Source: an uncultured Clostridia bacterium (GTDB lineage Bacteria > Bacillota > Clostridia > Oscillospirales > CAG-272). Taken from it: 8,130 nt of DNA. The stretch lies in NCBI GenBank assembly GCA_937934385.1, contig CALGZV010000116.1, forward strand, positions 1 to 8,130, written 5' to 3'. The notes under the pieces are model-generated. The model was not told the DNA's origin. It saw only the letters and a program-made list of their open reading frames with translations, and made no database searches. Below, one piece after another: positions 5,831-8,130 of the stretch. Position numbers and translations under genes: made by a program. Position 1 is the stretch's first letter. Each line of letters begins with the position of its first letter.

Positions 5831-6829
5831 ATGAATATAACTCAAAATTCATACAGAAAAAGCTCTCATGTGAAGAGAAAAATCGCAATTGTCGGCGCCG
5901 GATACGTCGGAACAAGCTGCGCATTTGCAATTTTGAATCAAAAGCTATGCGACGACATGGTACTGATCGACACCGACATTGCACGCGCAGAGGGCGAGGC
6001 AGCAGATCTTGCCCACGGTGTCGCGTTTTCAGGCACAAATATGCATATATTTGCAGGAGACTACAGCGACTGTGCGGATGCTGACATTATGATAATCTCC
6101 GCCGGAGCAGCCCAGGTTCCCGGAGAAACCAGAAGCGATGCAAGAATTCTGCGGCGAAACAGCGAAACGGTAAAATCGATTACCCGGAGCGCCGTATCCG
6201 CCGGATTTTCCGGAATTTTTATTGTAGCGACAAATCCTGTTGACGTCATGTCGTCAATCGTATATATGCATTCGGGATTTCCGGCAGCAAGAATAATCGG
6301 AAGCGGAACAACGCTTGATACCGCCAGACTCAGATATCTCCTCGGAAGCTATTTCGAAGTCGATCCGAGAAATGTACACGCTTATGTGATCGGAGAACAC
6401 GGAGACACCGAGTTTGTTCCGTGGTCATCTGCCTACATCGGAGTTAAACCGATACGGTCATTGTGTAAAGAGCATCCGCTGCGTTTTTCGGAAAAGGAGC
6501 TGTCCAATATCGAACAGCAGGTACGGACCTCTGCATACAAAATAATTGCGGCAAAGCAGGCAACAAGCTACGGAATCGGCATGGCGCTTGCCCGTATCAT
6601 ACGTGCGGTATTCGGAGATGAACACAGCATTCTGACTGTATCCTCACTCATTGAAGGAGAGTACGGTATCGGGAACATCTGGCTCGGTACTCCGTGTACA
6701 GTCGGAGGAGACGGAGTCATAGGAAAGTTGAAAATAGCTCTGACCGATGAAGAACTACAGAAAATAAAACTTTCCGCCGACAAGATAAAAAAAGATCTAT
6801 CCGCCGCAGAGCCTGAAAAAATATTTTAA
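5831..6829 (+). CDS. ldh: L-lactate dehydrogenase (NAD-dependent)
   Basis: Cytosolic enzyme reducing pyruvate to L-lactate with NADH, recycling NAD+ in fermentation. The 332 residues include a 14-residue extension before the usual start of the fold. Visible features are the Rossmann loop GAGYVG (22-27), Asp47 at the end of strand 2 (NAD over NADP), the substrate loop AGAAQVPGETR with Gln95 (the lactate rather than malate dehydrogenase residue) and catalytic Arg101, TNPVD with Asn135, Asp163 and substrate-binding Arg166 in LDTARLR, and catalytic His190 in GEHGD. All key residues are present, so it should be active. The ATG at 5831 has only a weak site (AGG at 5814-5816, 14 bases away). An in-frame GTG at 5870, directly before the KRKIAIVGAG start of the fold, has no better site, so the start is uncertain. 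It is a single-gene unit between terminators at 5599-5650 and 6837-6883. Confidence 0.96.
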   Translation: MNITQNSYRKSSHVKRKIAIVGAGYVGTSCAFAILNQKLCDDMVLIDTDIARAEGEAADLAHGVAFSGTNMHIFAGDYSDCADADIMIISAGAAQVPGETRSDARILRRNSETVKSITRSAVSAGFSGIFIVATNPVDVMSSIVYMHSGFPAARIIGSGTTLDTARLRYLLGSYFEVDPRNVHAYVIGEHGDTEFVPWSSAYIGVKPIRSLCKEHPLRFSEKELSNIEQQVRTSAYKIIAAKQATSYGIGMALARIIRAVFGDEHSILTVSSLIEGEYGIGNIWLGTPCTVGGDGVIGKLKIALTDEELQKIKLSADKIKKDLSAAEPEKIF

Positions 6830-6836
6830 GATACGT

Positions 6837-6883
6837 AAAAATCAGATATTTTCGCATAATTATGCAGAATATCTGATTTTTAT
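6837..6883 (+). terminator. Strong intrinsic terminator after ldh
   Basis: AAAAATCAGATATT (6837-6850) pairs perfectly over 14 bp with AATATCTGATTTTT (6868-6881). Within the loop lies a palindrome, GCATAATTATGC (6854-6865), that extends the hairpin past a small internal loop. The right arm ends in five T and then ATT. It starts 7 bp after the ldh stop. The A-run on the left would let it work on the minus strand too. Confidence 0.88.
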
Positions 6884-6915
6884 TCTGCAAATCGTTTTTT
6901 ATCGTCACTTTGTTG

Positions 6916-6944
6916 TTGACAGAAAGAAACTTTTCGAATATAAT
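6916..6944 (+). promoter_or_regulatory. Consensus sigma-A-type promoter of the aspartate kinase gene
   Basis: TTGACA (6916-6921), a 17-bp spacer, TATAAT (6939-6944): both hexamers are perfect. Transcription should start near 6951, giving a leader of only about 56 nt before the ATG at 7007. That is too short for a lysine riboswitch or T-box, so RNA-level feedback control is not expected here. Confidence 0.88.
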
Positions 6945-7006
6945 AATAAGAGTTATTTTATATAATGGAATAAGTATTATTCGGAAAGACAGAGGATCAT
7001 ATCCCG

Positions 7007-8130
7007 ATGCAGAAGAATTTAAAAACAGCAAAATTCGGCGGAAGTTCACTGGCAAGCGCCGAGCAGTTCAAAAAAGTAATAGACATTATACTCTCTGATC
7101 CGAGTATAAAATATGTAGTACCCTCGGCTCCGGGTAAGCGCTATAACGGAGATTTCAAGGTTACCGACAAGCTTTACGAATGCTATGAACTTGCTTCTAC
7201 CGGCCATAATATAGATGCAGTATATCATCAGTTTGAAGAAAGATACCGCGACATCGTCGAAGGTCTCGGCATGGATTACTCTCTCGACGATGAATTCGCT
7301 AAAATAAAAATGTCTGTTATTCATAACGCAGGGCGCGATTATGCAGCAAGCCGCGGAGAATATCTGAACGCAAAGATACTCGCAAAGTATCTCGGATTTG
7401 AATTTATAGACGCAAAAGAAATCATTTTCTTTACAGATAACGGTCTTCTCGATGCCGATAAAACATATTCGGTAATGAGCAAGCGACTCAAAAACGTTGA
7501 AAAAGCCGTAATACCCGGATTCTACGGTTCAATGCCCAACGATACTATAAAGACCTTTTCACGCGGAGGCTCAGATATCACAGGAGCGATAGTTGCACGC
7601 GCCGTCGGCTGCGATCTATATGAGAACTGGACAGACGTTTCCGGATTCCTTATGGCAGATCCCCGCATTGTAAACGATCCCAAGGTAATCGACGTTATAA
7701 CATACAATGAGCTTCGCGAGCTTTCTTACATGGGCGCGGGCGTTCTTCATGAAGATGCCGTCTTTCCGGTAAGACTTATGGGAATACCTATCAACATCCG
7801 AAACACAAACGCTCCGGAGGATAACGGAACAATGATTGTCGCATCATGTGATAACAAAACTCCTGAAAATCCGATTACAGGTATAGCAGGCAAAAAAGGT
7901 TTCTGCTCAATAACTATTGAGAAGGACATGATGAACTCAGAGGTCGGCTTTACACGCCGCGTTCTGTCCGTTCTCGAAAAGGAAAATATATCGTTCGAAC
8001 ATATTCCGTCAGGAATAGATACTCTCAGCATAATCGTATCCGAAAAAACGATCGAAGGCAAACATGACATAATTATGCGCAGTCTTTGCAATGCAGTACA
8101 GCCCGACAGTGTTTTCATCGAAGATCATAT
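7007..8130 (+). CDS. Aspartate kinase, 3' end outside the window
   Basis: Phosphorylates L-aspartate with ATP, the first step toward lysine/diaminopimelate, threonine and methionine. The reading frame is open from ATG 7007 (AGAGG at 6991-6995, 11 bases upstream) to the window edge, 374 codons with no stop. Residues 9-14 are KFGGSS, the family signature, followed by SAPGK (40-44). RGGSD (186-190) and TDVSGFLMADPRIV, with Asp218, are the kinase-core motifs for aspartate and ATP binding. YMGAGVLHEDAV (from Tyr241, with His248) matches the conserved YxGAxVLH segment. An ACT regulatory domain starts near residue 292 (KGFCSITIEKD) and continues to the edge, suggesting allosteric feedback. Full length in the family is about 400-460 residues, so roughly 30-90 are missing. 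There is no sign of a homoserine dehydrogenase fusion, but the 3' end is unseen. It has its own promoter and is separate from ldh. Confidence 0.95.
   Translation, partial: MQKNLKTAKFGGSSLASAEQFKKVIDIILSDPSIKYVVPSAPGKRYNGDFKVTDKLYECYELASTGHNIDAVYHQFEERYRDIVEGLGMDYSLDDEFAKIKMSVIHNAGRDYAASRGEYLNAKILAKYLGFEFIDAKEIIFFTDNGLLDADKTYSVMSKRLKNVEKAVIPGFYGSMPNDTIKTFSRGGSDITGAIVARAVGCDLYENWTDVSGFLMADPRIVNDPKVIDVITYNELRELSYMGAGVLHEDAVFPVRLMGIPINIRNTNAPEDNGTMIVASCDNKTPENPITGIAGKKGFCSITIEKDMMNSEVGFTRRVLSVLEKENISFEHIPSGIDTLSIIVSEKTIEGKHDIIMRSLCNAVQPDSVFIEDH

Noticed and set aside
6951..7006. Lysine riboswitch or T-box upstream of aspartate kinase
   Set aside because: The leader from the consensus promoter is only about 56 nt, and none of the conserved core elements is present.

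Overview
The window looks like low-to-mid GC chromosomal DNA from an anaerobic Gram-positive bacterium, most likely of class Clostridia. This is inferred from the gene content and style: a VanY-type peptidase anchored by an N-terminal membrane segment, a protein with a copper-amine-oxidase-N-like stalk domain, fermentative L-lactate dehydrogenase, sigma-A-like consensus promoters, strong GGAGG-type ribosome sites, TTG starts and U-tract terminators. Genus cannot be read from the sequence.

Layout. (1) Bases 1-424 are a divergent control region. On the minus strand, a consensus extended -10 promoter (160-188) drives a leader of about 150 nt. The leader carries an intrinsic terminator (10-57) and then a GGAGG ribosome site at the very edge, so it is either an attenuated leader of a gene just outside the window or a small RNA. 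On the plus strand, an extended -10 promoter (319-347) drives the next block. (2) Bases 425-5479 hold three co-directional genes with gaps of 66 and 45 bp and no convincing terminator between them, so they are probably one operon. They encode a membrane protein with a very long disordered basic cytosolic tail and an external stalk-like domain, a membrane-anchored M15B (VanY-type) D,D-carboxypeptidase, and a family-5-like glycoside hydrolase without signal peptide. The first two share an architecture (charged Asn/Arg-rich cytosolic tail, one membrane span, external domain) and both use TTG starts. (3) Bases 5480-5830 hold a terminator and otherwise no recognisable gene. (4) L-lactate dehydrogenase (5831-6829) stands alone, closed by a strong hairpin terminator. 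(5) A textbook TTGACA-17-TATAAT promoter (6916-6944) drives an aspartate kinase gene that begins at 7007 and runs off the right edge.

Together, the first block points to cell-envelope peptidoglycan trimming alongside cytosolic glycan breakdown. Lactate dehydrogenase recycles NADH in fermentation, and aspartate kinase starts lysine/threonine/methionine (and cell-wall diaminopimelate) synthesis. The last two are separate transcription units and need not be functionally linked to the first block. No CRISPR array, tRNA, rRNA, insertion sequence or phage gene was seen. The least explained item is the minus-strand leader at the left edge.
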